Shown piece after piece: positions 33,394 through 47,400 of a stretch of DNA of 64,000 nt. The notes under the pieces are model-generated. The model had not been told where the DNA came from. It saw only the letters and a list, made by a program, of their open reading frames with translations, and made no database searches. Numbering within the stretch: the first letter of the stretch is position 1; each line of letters starts with the position of its first letter. Made by a program: the position numbers and the translations under genes. The DNA lies in assembly GCA_018398805.1 (NCBI GenBank), contig JAGFBZ010000261.1, positions 2,852,001 through 2,916,000 on the forward strand. Direction: 5' to 3'. This DNA comes from Hirundichthys speculiger. Its lineage: Eukaryota > Chordata > Actinopteri > Beloniformes > Exocoetidae.

Positions 33394-35348
33394 GGAAAGC
33401 AAGGCAGAAAAGAGGAACAATTTTATACAAATGGAATAATTCAGAGTAAATGTGAGTTTAAGACATGGGGTGATGAGGAAAAGTGGCACAGAAGTGAAAG
33501 AGAGAAAACATTTCTGAGACTGGAGTTGAAAAATGTGACAAACTGTGTTCTAAAATATGTCTTTTGAAGACACAGCCGGCACTACCAGCTCAGCATCACT
33601 ACAATTATTAGACAAGAAATTTTAGGGAGTCATGAGACAGAGAGGGTATGAGATCACTGTGTCTGGGAGATAAAATCACAGAAGCACATTTTAATGACTG
33701 AAATTTCAGTAATACAGCCATAACCTTTCTCTCTCACGTGCACACAAACAAAAAGATCTATACTATGACAAAAAGCAAAGAAGCCTGTTCAGATGAGATC
33801 ATGGGAGGTGCATTGCTCTATTCATTTAACTACACTTTAAATTTTAAAGCTGTGATATTTTATACTTTAAAATTGACCAATTTAATACAAGTATCTCTTT
33901 AAGAAAGAGTAGTTTCTTTATTCTGACAAAAAAAAAAAAAAAAAAGCTACTGAAAATACTGTGATGATGACTAGGGACAGTCCAGCAAGCCTTGGCAGAC
34001 CACATTGTTCCACCTTGATACATTCAAATGAAGAGGAGGAAATTACAGTGGCTGAAGGGGCATTCTGCTCTCATGTCAATTATGTTGAGAGTACCGAGCA
34101 CAGACTGGATAAAAGAACTGGACAAACTCTCCTTGACTGAATAGATCATTTTGGCCAAGCTTATAGTCGCTGGGGACAAAACAGTGAGCGGTCGGGGGTG
34201 GCTGGTCATCGCACAATTGGTAAGAGTGAACAACAGCTCACTAAGCCATCTCCAAATGCTAAAACCTATCTTTGCATGTCAGCAATGTGAAGCTGCCCAG
34301 GCAAGCTCCATTTGAGCTCAACAAAGCATCATTCCATAAGTAGAGGAGGTAACTTCTTTACCTCTTTTTAACAGATTTGAATAGGGATCAGATTGCTTTT
34401 GCTCACTGTAGCACAGGAAATCTGTTTGCCTCTTGGCCCATTTTCAAACCCCTCATGTTTAGTACATAGTAACGCCACATTTCCTGTATAAGTTTTGTTG
34501 ATAAAAGTGGTTTGGAAATCAGTTCAGTGACCAAGTTGTTGTTAGATCAGGAAGTATGTGACTGCAGTGAGGCTGTAAGTTGGATAAGCAACAATGTGAG
34601 CTTGGGAGTTACAGCGCACTTCATTATGTGCACAAAAATTACATTATGATATAGCACCTCCCATTTGCCACAAAGAATGCTTTTAAGTTTACATTTAAGC
34701 AGGGAAAGTGCTGAATGATTAATATATGTTTATGCATATTTGCTAATGAACAACTTTAAATGATGGCGACCTCCTATTTCTCCAGCCAATTTCGTAACAA
34801 TTTGTGAAACAATTTACACCTCCAAGGGTGTAAGAATGACAAAATGAACTCCAGCATATTCTATAACACAAATAAATGCCTTTTTCAGTCTATTCTTTAT
34901 TTCAAAAATGTTTTTTAAAATGCTAAAGAAATGTGAATCCCCCACCTCGGTTTTTCTCCCTCTCTTCCCCTGCTCTCTCTGTGCTTGTTGTGCTGTTAGT
35001 GTAGATTTATGGTATAGGAGTCAGGGCCCCCTGCTCATAGACCATTTATATCTCTATTGCAGGGACACTGCACATAATGACAGAAAGGGAGAACTAAAGC
35101 CCTGTGGCCATGCCATGAAAAAGAGACAAAAAAAAAAATGAGTGTGACATAAAAAGGTGAATAAAACAGAGAGAAAGAGACAATGCATAATGCAAAAATG
35201 TAATTGAGTGATGGATAAAGCAGGGAAGAGAAAGAACACAGTCAGGGAGAGAGGAAGACATGACAAAAAAAGGACCACCAGCTCAACTTAACCACGTTAA
35301 CCCTCATCCTCCCCAGGGAGAACCTTAAGACCTCAAACTATGCTGTAA

Positions 35349-35368
35349 ACACACACACACACACACAT
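35349..35368. repeat. (AC)n microsatellite
   Basis: Ten AC units. Confidence 0.9.
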
Positions 35369-36630
35369 TAGCCCTCCAATCGGCCCCACACGCTAGCAGC
35401 GACTGTTGGAGCATGGCTGATTTGATGCGCTATTTTAAGCATGTGTGCCTTGCCAGCATGTCGCCTCCCACTTCTCAGACAAAGAGCCGAGGTCCCTGGA
35501 GCGTGAAGAGGGAGCCACGTCCATCAATGGACGGCCAATTACCACGCTGAGCTAAATGGAACTGATGGGTACCCACTCGCTGTGCCATAACCACACACAC
35601 TACATACATCTATGGTCGTGCACATGTATGCATATATGAAATTTGGTGACACGCAAACACTTTCTTTGTATTTTTATTTATTTATATTTTATGAGGAAGC
35701 GAAAACTGCCAACTACAAGGACAGCCACATACCTTACTATTACCTCTCAAAACATTCTTTGGTGGCATCAGGCTCAAAAACAAATGAGAATCAGAAAACA
35801 ATCAGAAAAACTAGGCTCAAGTCATTTATGCTTCTGTGAAGAGAAAACCTTAATCTCATGAGTCCTCAATGGGAGTATTTTCTCCCACTTACAGTCACTG
35901 GAAACTGGTGAGCTAAAGTTCAAGCCTCGACTTTAAGGCTTTCACCTTATCCCCCCCTCCTCTCCCTCGCCTCCTTGTCTTATTTCAGCCAAGTCCACTT
36001 CAAGTTAAATTACACACACAGAAACAAACATACTGTGTGACACTTGCAATTTTCTCATCACAAACGAGGGACACCACACAGAGTTGCTTGTAGGTACTGA
36101 ATTTCAAAGATGACACACACACACAAAGAAAAAACCAAAACCCTTTTTTTTTCTGTGCTTGAGAGCATATACAGTACTTGTGTGTATAAGGTGAGAAACA
36201 AAACAACTCAGACAACACAATGCATGGACTTTGTTTAGGGCTTGCCTAGGTCTGAAAATATTTAATTCGTTTAACCATTTCAATTTGCATGGTACTGTTA
36301 TGTCACAGTACCGGTTTTAAGTAGAATTATCCAGCATCCTCACATTCACCTCCTTCCAAAACACCACATGCTGAATTTGCTGTAAGTGAGATTTGGTGAA
36401 GTTTTGAACTCTTTTTCTTGGTTTTTTTCTATTGAAACAAATTTTCAACTGCAGTTATATCATTAATTTAATACTGACACGAGCCAATTATGCTCCAACA
36501 GTATTTTCTCCAGCATTTCACTAAATTGGAAGAGCAAATTAAATATTTTGTCTCCTTAAATGAAAGCCCCTGCATCTTTTTTGGTCTTTCTCTGTTTTCG
36601 CCTTTCAGTGATACACATAGTCGTCGTTCT

Positions 36631-36667
36631 CCTCCTCCTCCTCCTCCTTCACCTCCTCCTCCACCTC
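36631..36667. repeat. (CTC)n trinucleotide repeat
   Basis: Imperfect CTC/CCT repeat. The Gly-rich and Pro-rich frames predicted across it are artefacts of the repeat. Confidence 0.9.
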
Positions 36668-37052
36668 GTTCTCTCTGGTTTACAGGGTTGGCTTGCATCC
36701 TGGTCTTTGGAATTCATGTGTCCCGCCCTATCGATTTGCTTTCATTTTTTAAGGTCAGAAGCTGAAATCTTACACAATGAGGCATGGAGGGTCAAAACTA
36801 GCCCATTACTTACAGTGTTGGGCGAAGAGGCACAGAGTGAGGCTATCCAAGGGGAAAGAAAAAAGGCTTGCAATATTCCCCTGGGAAGAAAAATGAAGTG
36901 GATGCTAAAGGTCTCAAAGGACTGGACAAATGTTGGGTAGATGGGGAGAAGGCATGAATGAATTTAATGCAGGATTTTTGCATCCTTTGTTAATGTTTTA
37001 ATGTTAGGCAAAATATCTAAAGGTTTTGGAGGAGGTCAGAAGTTTAGATGTG

Positions 37053-37078
37053 ACACACACACACACACACACACACAA
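37053..37078. repeat. (AC)n microsatellite
   Basis: Thirteen AC units. Confidence 0.9.
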
Positions 37079-40000
37079 ACATATATACCTGGTGCTACTC
37101 AGCGCATCTCCTAAATACAGTACAGACACATAATGGAAATGTTTCAGATTTTGAATAAGCAAAACAAGCTAATTTTGATCCATTGATCTTATTCAGCTTT
37201 ATGTTTGACCAAATATAATCTAAATAAATTTGAAACATAATTGAACATGTAAGTGTTTTCCAAGTGATTTGTAATGGGAAACTAAGTTGTGTATCTCTAG
37301 ATTCTCTACCACAAAGGCAGGAGACACACATAGCATGCAACAACAAAAAAAGTATCTCCCTTACTTCATTTTTGCTCATTTTCACTGCCGTCACCAGTTA
37401 ACTCATGTTAACAAATGTACAAGTTCTGAAACAGTTAAACTGTATGACCCCTTGTCTTTCACCTAAAGAACACCGTGCCATTACTGGGAGGAGATTTTTA
37501 AGTGGAATCAAGCTTGTAAGATATGCAAACTTTCGTCGTTTCCTTTCCTCTTTAAATGTAATTTTCTGCAGGATCACTGGTGGCCACACTTGAGGTTAAT
37601 GAACAAGCTAGTTTTTCCTTTTTTTTTCTGGACAGTTTTATGACTTCTGCTCACCCTCAGCCTGTCAGCCTGTAAGATTCTCAAATATGTAGTAAAGCTT
37701 GGTCTCATGTGTCAGAGTGATGGGGTATTAGAAACACTTGAAGAGAGAAAAAGCGAATTGTGAGAGAATATCTGGTTACGAAGCTTGGTGGTGGGAGGTG
37801 GTGGTGGCTGGGGGCTCCAGGTGGTGAATGACAAGCCTCCATTCAGTCTCCTCCCTCTCCAGCTGTGACATGCCACCTCACAGGCTTACTGGGGATTTCA
37901 ATTTGCTGCACTGTATTTTAGACAGGCAAAATGGTTTACACAGACCCAATTTACCAAGCCAGCCACGCAGGGGGGTTCACAGCCTCTGCAACATGCCAGC
38001 GAATGTTTATGAGTGTATTAAGTAAGGATGATAAATCTGGCCAACATCACTTATGCTGAGGACACACAGCATTGCACTGTATATTCACACATCTACAGAG
38101 GATGACACACTTGTATTTTTTTTTTCAACAGACCACCAAGAAGCCTTGTTTGTCACTAAGTAAAATGTTGCATTAGCCTTAGCCAGCTGCATGTACTGTT
38201 TGTGATTTGCAGCATCCTTTCACCCATTAAAAGAAATGTCTGCATACCATTTGAAATGTCCTGGGTGGTGGGTGTGGGGAGTATGACTAAAATAAAACTG
38301 AAAATCAGGATTATTTTTTGGCTTTCTGATGTCTATCTGGGCTCCACTTTTCTTAACTTGAACTAAATGGTGCATTTAGAGGGATCATGAAGCTACATGT
38401 AACATGCAACTGAAAATACAGAGATAGATGAGTGAGTAAGCGTGCGGGTGTGTTCTGTGGTCTATCATTTTGTCTCTGTACTTTATGGGATAAACTGAAA
38501 ACAACAAACATGATCTAATTTCTATTACACATTTAATTTCCCTGAATGTTTTTGAGGCACCCTGTCTTGTTACATGGCACTTGGAAAATTAGTCCCATTT
38601 TTCTAAGTTAAATGTAATAAATAAAGATGTTATTTATGTACTTAAAAACAGCGTAATATGCATTGAGAATTTTCACACTTAAATGGGAAGGAGAGCAGTA
38701 ATCTGAGTAAAAGCAGGGTTATGTTATCTCCACCTTCCTCCTTTAGGGCAGGGCTGCACTAGATGGCTGTGTACCAGCTTGGTAATAGGCTCTGATTTAT
38801 AGGAGGCTACAGGAAGCAGTGAGAGCGAGCTCAACACTGGCACTAGGCCAAAGATGGCTGTGTTGTCAATATCAGTAAACCACCCTAACCCCACCCCAAC
38901 TTCCCCCGTGGCCATGACACTAGTGGTCCAGATCCGATGTCACCATGCTGTGCAGGTGCACTCTTAATGCATATTTCCTGTTCTGTGTGCCTGCATTTTT
39001 AAGTTTGACTTCAACAGCTCACACCAGTCAGACACACTTGCACACAAACCCTGCCACAAGAAATGAGAGGCGGTCTCTTTAAATTGAAGGGAAAAAAAAA
39101 AAAAAAAGCTTATCAGCCCATTCTTCATTAATTCATGCTGGCAAAGTCTCTGCAAAGACTCTCAGAGATGAGCACAGTCCCAGAGGAATCCCTTCCAAAC
39201 TGCCTGAATGAACAGTTAGCTCGGCGGTCGGCCGCATTCACAGCAGCCTTTAAGCACGAGAGGAACACAAATCCTCCATCCATCCTGGATAGCTGCTTAC
39301 AAACCTTTAGACCTCAAACATGTGTTTTGAGAACCGCAGCTGCATCTCAATGTTAAAAGATGAGCAAGGGACACTGGGAAACAGCTTGTCCTCCTCTCAT
39401 TTTGCTCTCTCTTTCCGTCTATGTCTGTCATGGTGAATCCTTAGCCAGGGGAGTGAATAGCAAATCATTCCCGATTCACCTGGGAATGCAGCACGACTGA
39501 TTCTTTTGCCAAATGTTTCCTTATAGGCATGCCTGAGAGCGCTCTCTTAGAGTGGGTATGCAGAGAGCAAGAGAGGAAAGAAAGATGTGGAAGAAACATT
39601 TAGTTACTGCTATGAACTGAATCAAAGGATTTGAAAGCTGCCAAACAAGAAAACAAGGAGCAAAAATGAAGAATGAAATAGAAATTATAAATTACTTATA
39701 AGTATATACGAGTTATTTTGACTGCATGATTTGCCTGGGCTCCACTAACTAAAAAAATAAGAAATTGTACTTCAGGAAATCAGAAAAAAAACCCTAACCC
39801 CAAAAAAACTCAACAGAATAAAGTATGATAACACCTACGAACTTGTGTTTGGTAATGTTGCTGTGGAGGGAGCGCCACATTGACGCATGCAAGGAATAAT
39901 TTCACGTACGTTCACATTTTCATCCATGGCTTCTTCCTAAAACATGATATGAGGCTCTTTCTTTCCTGACATTAAACTCTTATTTCTCCTCTGCTTATGT

Positions 40001-42732
40001 ACTTTTTTCTTTTTTATGTACTGTTTGCACTGGTTTTGTCCTTTTGTCTCTCTCCGCTTGATTTCTCTTTGGGGCAGATAAGCGAGCAATGTTCTGTTAC
40101 ATCAGGAGCCATGTATCTTGATACAGAGCCCCGAGGTCAAAACACAGACTATATCTTCCTCCGTGGTGAAAGATAGGATACATATATGTTATCTGACCAA
40201 GAAAGGGAGCTATGGTGGTAAACAACAAATGCTTTTTGTATCCCTGTTTAAGGACGGTTGGCTGTCTATTTTATCTTCCATTGGGTTTACAAATTAGAAT
40301 AATCATCATGTATATTAAAAGTACTTGAAAGAATACATACTTTATACAAATGATGTGAAACTGTTAAGTGTGATTGCAAACAAAGAAACTCTGATTATGT
40401 ATTGTGAATCTTGTATCTAGAAGTGGCATCCAATATCAGGAACTACAACCGGCTTTTCAAAGGAAGAATTTTTAAGCTATTTAATTTATTTCACAATTTT
40501 TTACAGTTGATTGATAACTCCAACCAGCGGTGCTGGATCCTGTTCACATATGGTTTCTTCTTTGCATGAAACAGGTTTAACTCGCACAGCGAACTGTGTT
40601 CACAGACACTGATTTCAGACAGTACAGGGTTTTCTTTTGGTTCTTCACTGCATAACTAGTGAAACACTTGAATATGGCCTGAACGGTACAGGTGCAGGGA
40701 AATCTCGATTCCAAGATATGTTGTAGAAGCAGATGATTACAATAGAGAGCATGATCTTTCATTTGCGATTTTACAGCCTCAGCAGAACACGTGCACATAT
40801 GCCGCTACATAAAATTTAACAGAATTAAATTTCACATTAGACAAAACCTTATGTAGCTCCAATGTTCTACTATTTTTTTATTGGATGATATGATGGAAGC
40901 AGATAGAGCTCAGCAATGACTGTCACAGAATATGAAGAACCACGTTAGCCATGCTTGTGGGAGGTCAAAGTCTTGTGCAACTTCAATCATGCGGGTCAGA
41001 TGAGCTGCTGTACTTCTAACACGAGCAGCCAAAAATAAAGTTAACCTCATGCAACCCCAGATAGTACAACTATTCAGCTTAACTAATCACTGAAGAATTA
41101 ACAAGGCACTACCAATGCTGCTGTCCAACTCAAATAAAGGAGTCATTTAAACTGGACCTTGGAGCCACAGTATTAGCTCCCATCATGATCTCGATTTTAT
41201 AGAAAAGGTTATATCTGCACCCTGGATTCTGCACCCTGGATCCAAACTAAAGCTGACTAAAGTTGTGGTTGCAAAGCCTGTCAAGGAATAACAATATCCC
41301 TTTTACATAGGAAATTGATAATAATCAACACAGCAACATACAAATGGTCACCATAGGCTTTTTTTTTTTTTTTAATGTATGTTATACATTTATATATGTT
41401 TAGGTTTTCTGTGTACTTTAATAGTCATAAGGTGCTTTGGTGACATAACAGGGCTAAAGTGTGTTTGTGAAGCATGATTATGATGCTTTGACTGCAAGGG
41501 CAGTGACTGCTGCAGAGAGATCTGTAAAAGAAAGCCAAGAGCCAGCTGTGGGCAGAGCCAAAGTGAAACTCCTTGGACATAAATATTTGGGCTGATTTGT
41601 CATCATCATAGCCAGCTGGGTTTGTCTGCAAGCTAGCCAGTGTGGGAGTGAAGACTGCAGGATGGCTGCAGTGAGGAAGCAAGAAGATAGACATGCTCAT
41701 TTAAGGATAGGACAACCGAGAGAAGGACAAACCGAGAAAGCAAATGCTCTAAAGTTTTCTCACCAACTGAACCCATTCACTAAGATGATCAAAAACCGAA
41801 AAGGGAGACTGGTCACTAGGTTACTAGTGTAAAATCACTCAGCTTATACATATAGGTGTATAAGATATTTTATTCTCAAATACAGAAAACCAACAAATAC
41901 TGGCATTTGAGGGAGGGAAGCAGAAAATATGTGGCACTGAAAGATAGTAAAATAGTTACTTTATTTGGGGGTAGCCCTGGACCCAGACAAGCTTAATTGT
42001 AAAGCTCAGTTTCTGTACAAGGCAAGAGGGGATATATAGAAGAAGGCAGCAGCCAATGAGCCCAATACCACCCACATCACTCTGCATCTCTAATTCGCCA
42101 CATTCTTCAGGAGTCAGTTATGTTTTTCACAGGAAATGTAAGCACAAACACGGGACTGTGGAAGACAAAGAGGGAGGAAAGAGCCATGTAGCTATCTCTC
42201 GGTGAGACATATGTCTAGCAGTCCAGTCATGCACATGAGCTGGCATGCTGCCCTGAAATGTCTTCATAGGCTGCATTAAAGGTCCAGAAAGAGGGGAGGG
42301 AGAGCCTGCATAGCCAGCACATAAACACGAACCTCTCATTACCCCAATTCCTTAAAGCTACATCCAATCACAATAATACCATATCTGCATATTACACCAG
42401 TTCTAGAACTATTTGCCTTTGTCTGACAGTCTGGGACCAATTTGTGACACATTGCCATGTCTTAATGCCTATTGAAAGCTGAATGCCAGAGGGACAGAGG
42501 GAGAGAGAACTGGGACAGATTGATTGAGGGGAAGCTTTACTATTTGTTATGCTGTTCTCCAGACAAATTTAGGACCCCTTATACAGAAGGTCAAATGTGC
42601 AGAAAATCATAAATAAGCGTGTAATTGACAGGAAAGCTGCAAAAGGGCAGAAAGGTTCCAACAGTTTAGTACACAAGTTATGGCCTGACACTGTCCTAGG
42701 ATCCATACTTGAATGAGTGTCAAAACCCATAT

Positions 42733-42860
42733 AATATTGACCTTTATTTAACCAGGTTAGTCCCACTAAGATCAACCATCTCTTAAACGAGGCGACACCT
42801 GGGCCACACTTACAATCACTCCTATGGGCAATTAGGAGTCACCAGCTAACCTGACAATTG
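42733..42860. repeat. Two abutting dispersed fish repeat fragments
   Basis: TTATTTAACCAGGTTAGTCC followed by ATCAACCATCTCTT resembles a common fish interspersed repeat (TTTAACCAGG..GTCCCATTGAGAT..). GGGCAATTAGGAGTCACCAG resembles another (GGACAATTTAGAGTCACCAA). Both are short and old. The class was not determined. Confidence 0.45.
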
Positions 42861-44153
42861 GAACTATGTAATGCTTCCATAACTATTTTCGTTTCTATTT
42901 CACACAGACTTGTGAAAGCAGGTCTCACAGCACACTAACATCATGCATAACCTGATATAAATGTATTAATTACTTTTGAAACACATATGGTCAAGGTAAA
43001 AATAACTATCATATCTATAGAAATCTTCCCCTCACATACTAATCAAGAGCACGATTTCAATAATGTGTAGTATTACCATTATTCTGGACCCTGTTGCAGC
43101 ACTTGTATGTTGAATGAAATTCAGTCCCTCATTAACTGGAACGGCATTGGTACTGGTACTGATAGCATATATGAGCCCAGCTGTACGATAAAAGCACGCA
43201 TGCACCAGCAGACAGGATTTCAAATTTGCCCAGGACTGAACCCAAGTGAATATTCAGTGTCTTTCAATAAGCAGAGTAGTTGAACCAGGTATGGAATGTC
43301 ACTTTCATCCTTAAGAAATAAACTCACTGACGTGTCTCTGACAATTGTCAGACTAAATACTGGCACTAAACACCAGTCGCTCTTCAGCAGGAAGGCTTGA
43401 GAGAGCCATAACAAATCAGCTAGGGAGTGGAGAATGGTAGGATTGTGGTTGTTTATAGGGTTACTTTATGACATACATCTGAAGAATGTATTCAGAGATT
43501 TCGCAGTGGGGTCTTAACCAATCAGAGTGCCTTCCATCTTTATTCTAGCCAGAAAAATCAGTGTGTGTGTAGTCATGGTGCTCATATATAAATGGATACA
43601 CCAAATGTGCAACAAGTATTTGCTCCATATTTTTGCTTTTACTACTGTTCCAAAATTTCAACTGAGTGGACATAATACAACAGAAGTGCAGAAATAATTC
43701 TAGTTTAATAATTTATTGTATCAAAACTAAAATGGCTTTCAAATGATGGCAGTCTATAATTGCAGGGCAGGCTGTAAATGAGAGTTTGATATGTGGAACT
43801 TCTAGACGAGTTTAAGAAAAGGTCATGCAATAAAACCAACATGTTTTTATTTAAAAAAAAAAAAAGACTAAACAAAGGAACAAAAGAACATTGTTTTCTT
43901 GTTCTATTTTAAATATTCTTGTTTTAGTAAGGTTTGAAATGAATATTGTATTAAAATATTTTCAAAGCAATTGTTTTTCCAATAATTCTTTTTAAATTGA
44001 ATATACAATACAACCACAAGATAACAACAAAAGAGAAGTGCCTAACATCAATCATCTTTTAATTAAGAAAACACACAATCTGAAACCCATATGGATATTA
44101 ATTTGACATGTTCTTCTCTCCTAAACATTGTTTAAATCCTGTGCAAAGCTACC

Positions 44154-44453
44154 ATGGAAGCGGCACTCCCCGACAACAATGCACCCAACAGAAGGTCAAT
44201 AAATCCTACCACACCCCCAAAAATAATTCACCACCAGTCTGGAGAACACGACAGTAAACCCCGGGATTTGACCCAAGCTTTACCAGAAACTCAGACTCCA
44301 ATCCAGACAAGTGTTAAAGAAAAACATCCACATTTACACTGGAACACGACTAAATCCAGAGAACCACAAGACCAGAAGAAGCTGCTGTCAACATTTCAGC
44401 ACCAGACTACACAAAAAAAAAAAAAAAAAAACCCAGAGGTCAGACTTTCATAG
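44154..44453 (+). other. Unassigned 99-codon frame ending in an A tract
   Basis: The ATG sits in the context GCTACCATGG and the frame is open for 99 codons, running through an A19-type tract (44411-44430) to TAG. The product is Pro/Thr/Gln/His-rich (MEAALPDNNAPNRRSINPTT at the start) and not recognised. The plus strand here is strikingly T-poor and C/A-rich compared with the AT-balanced surroundings, and the A tract sits near its 3' end. It could be a retroposed fragment such as a LINE ORF1 piece, or a chance frame. No target duplication was found. Confidence 0.25.
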
Positions 44454-47400
44454 ACTAGGGGGTCAAAATCCTCCTTCCTCATCCTTTGAATGGGAAAGTG
44501 AGACTCATCCTCAGTTTTTCCCAGTTTTCCATTAACATTTGCTTTCAGGCCTTTAGCAGATATTTTTTACTTTGTCTTGACAACGACCGCCTGACAGTGA
44601 CATTGTTTTTAACTCTTTGTTGCTAGATCTAGGTTTTCATTTTCTGTTGCACCCTTCGCACTCACATTTAGTATCTTAAGAGAGTCTGTCAGAGTCTCTG
44701 TTACTTCTGTAACCTTGTTATTATCATTCTAGATTACCATGGTCCGTATAGGGTCCGTCAAGCTCTTCCTTTTTTTTGTTTAAATGTTTAGCTTGTCCTT
44801 ACCTCCCATCTCATTACCTCCCTTACTACTTTTATTGACATGTTTCCCTCATTTAATATCAAATCATTAACTTTCTTAATTGTTTGATCATGCACAGTAT
44901 GTTGGTTATTTCCTTGCCAATACCTGTTTTCTGCTTCAGTTTTTTTTTTTTTTTTTTTTGGTTAGTTTTTGTGAGAAAGTTAAAATCCCTTTTATCTGAC
45001 ATCAACCTGGCTTCACCTGTGAGTCTGCATTTGGGTCTTTAACTTTAAATAACTCCAGACAGAGACAGATTTGTGTGAATTTCAATTGGGCTAATAATGT
45101 ACTTCACAGTAATCATCTATGCTGAGGTGCTTTTTCAACATAATTGTTTGCAGTCAAATCCTGTATTTTGCCACTAGATAAAAGATTACTGACAGAATTT
45201 ATAGCTTACCCCAACTCAAACCCTTATTCATATACCATACATTGACTTGCTTTGACTAATCTCTAACCATTTTCCCCTCTCTCATCTGCTCACTAACCCT
45301 TCATAACTGAATCCATACCCTTTCTAGCTTCCATCCATTCTCTCTTCACCTTCTCCAATCCGTTCACTCAGCTCTCATCTATCCCTAAATCCATCCCAAT
45401 CCTCATCTGGCTGCTTGTCCTCCATTTCTCTTTTGTGTTTTCTTCTCATCTCCTGCCTGTCTCAAAGCCATTAGGGAGTTTTTACACAGTATTGAGTAGA
45501 GTTTAGTAGGCCAAAGGAGATGATGTGCCAGATTCTGCACTGTGTGTTAAGCAACCAACCACCTACTCAACACAAAAAAGCCCTGTATCCCCCCGCCTCC
45601 TTGAGCCTAAGCATGCATACTACAAAGCTGCCGTCAGCAGCAGGCAGTGAGGCATGCAGGGGATTGTTTTACTCAGGTTCAATCTGAGAACAATGCCGTA
45701 TTGTAAAATCTTTGGAACCAAACACCATTTTGCCTCCACACACCTGGATATGTCATACCACAAAAACATGTGCCAAGAGAAGTAAGGTATTCGCATCAAA
45801 GGGGGAGCTCATAAAAATTCACACATGCTTTTATTCTTTAAATCTATTTATTTTTACTTATTGCCTTTTCCATGTTTTGTTTCCAAATGGGCCTTTCAGT
45901 ATTTCTTTTGGTTTGGCATATCGGCGTGAGTTGTTGAGTTAGAGACCTTCCAGAAGTGCCTCTTTGAGTGATTGAAAGGATGAGAGACAGCCTCTTCTGG
46001 GCAGACCATCCTGGCCTGTCAGTCTCATGACTTACTGGAAACCAAAGTGCTTCCCAGCTCTCCCAATGAGAGTTCAATCAGTGTGGGTGTTCAGTTTTAT
46101 CCAAAAGTGTCACAATCATGTGATAAATAAAGTGAACACTGTTGGGCAGCAGGCTAGAGCAAGTGATATAACAAATAAGATTCTAGGCTGGAAGAGAGAG
46201 GAAGAGAGGAAGCAAAAAAAAAAAAAAGAAAAGAAGAGGTAACAGAGAAAAAGATGAATTGGGATGCAGACATGTGCCAAAGGAGAAGAGATGCAGTGTC
46301 TGAGTTGCTTGGACCTTGGTAGCGTGATTTATTCATGCGATAAGTCACTGTGTCTGTGGAACAGGTGGGTCTAACGGTGTAATGTTTCCAAGTTGCCTGA
46401 CTGCTTGCCTCAGTGACCCTGGCCTGCTGTGTCCTTGCCAGGCTGCTGGAAGAGTTTAATGCATGTAACACTTGGACACGGCAAGGGATCCCAGCCAGTG
46501 TAGATAAACACAGGCCATCTGGGTTAAAACAAACTCAACAGTGATGCCATCGGTCCTCCTGGATCTTCAAAAGGTAGCTGAAGGTATTACATCTCTGCAC
46601 TTCATGATAAGTTAACAGAGAAGAAGTTACAGTTCTTCCACATCTGACTTCAGTAGGGAAATGCAGTATCATTAATGTGACTTACAACAACATGTTTTCA
46701 GCACTGTATTCATCTACAACTGTGTCTATTCATAAAGCTTCATGGGGGTCTAATGAAGCATTACAGTGCAAGCTGAATGGTGGTAGATTTCAGTAAAACC
46801 TCTGAAATTGTCCCAGATCAGCACTTCTGGTGGAAAAGACTTCATGAATAAAAGCTAGGGATTTTGGGTTTTTTCTCCAACAAAAGCTCAAGCACTTTCA
46901 CTTACATGCTCGCTCTCAAAAAAAAAAGACACCTTCCATAAACAGCATGCAGAGAGTAACAGAGTGAAATGATCATTTGTGTTCTTATTTTCTTATTTGG
47001 CACTCTTCAAGTGGCCTAGCAAGGGCACATTACTGCCAACAAATTTAAGACGTTTTCTGAACTTCCTGTTCTTGTTTCTCAACAGTTACTTCCTACACTA
47101 CAGAACTCCTTCAAAGAGTGATAGCATTGACTTTTTAAAAACCTTCAGTAGAGTGCATCTAAAACTCAACACTGTATTTTCATACACAAGCAAAAGTTGT
47201 GAGAAGACATCAAAGACAAAACTCCATTGTGGTTTGGTCTATTGTACTTGCTAAAAGGTTTCTAAACCATTTATTTACTCTCCAATGGAAACTTTTAATG
47301 AGATGACAGCAGTGGACTGTTATTGTTGTAGTGTGTGGCTTTCCATTTTCTGGTTAAATGTGAGGGGCTGGGCTCTGAGAGAACACTGCTCGCTCCATTG

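Larger units (their letters stand above)
33391..42732. other. rbms3: rbms3 upstream intron, transposon-poor part 1
   Basis: About 9.3 kb upstream (in gene orientation) of the exon. The visible rbms3 acceptor is at its left edge. It holds only simple repeats: A18 near 33928, (AC)n at 35349-35368, (CTC)n at 36631-36667, (AC)n at 37053-37078. Non-repetitive GC-balanced blocks lie at about 35375-35590 and 39130-39350. No first exon encoding the expected RBMS3 N-terminus was found. Confidence 0.6.

Noticed and set aside
36468..36698. Gly-rich minus-strand frame
   Set aside because: Produced by translating the CTC repeat.
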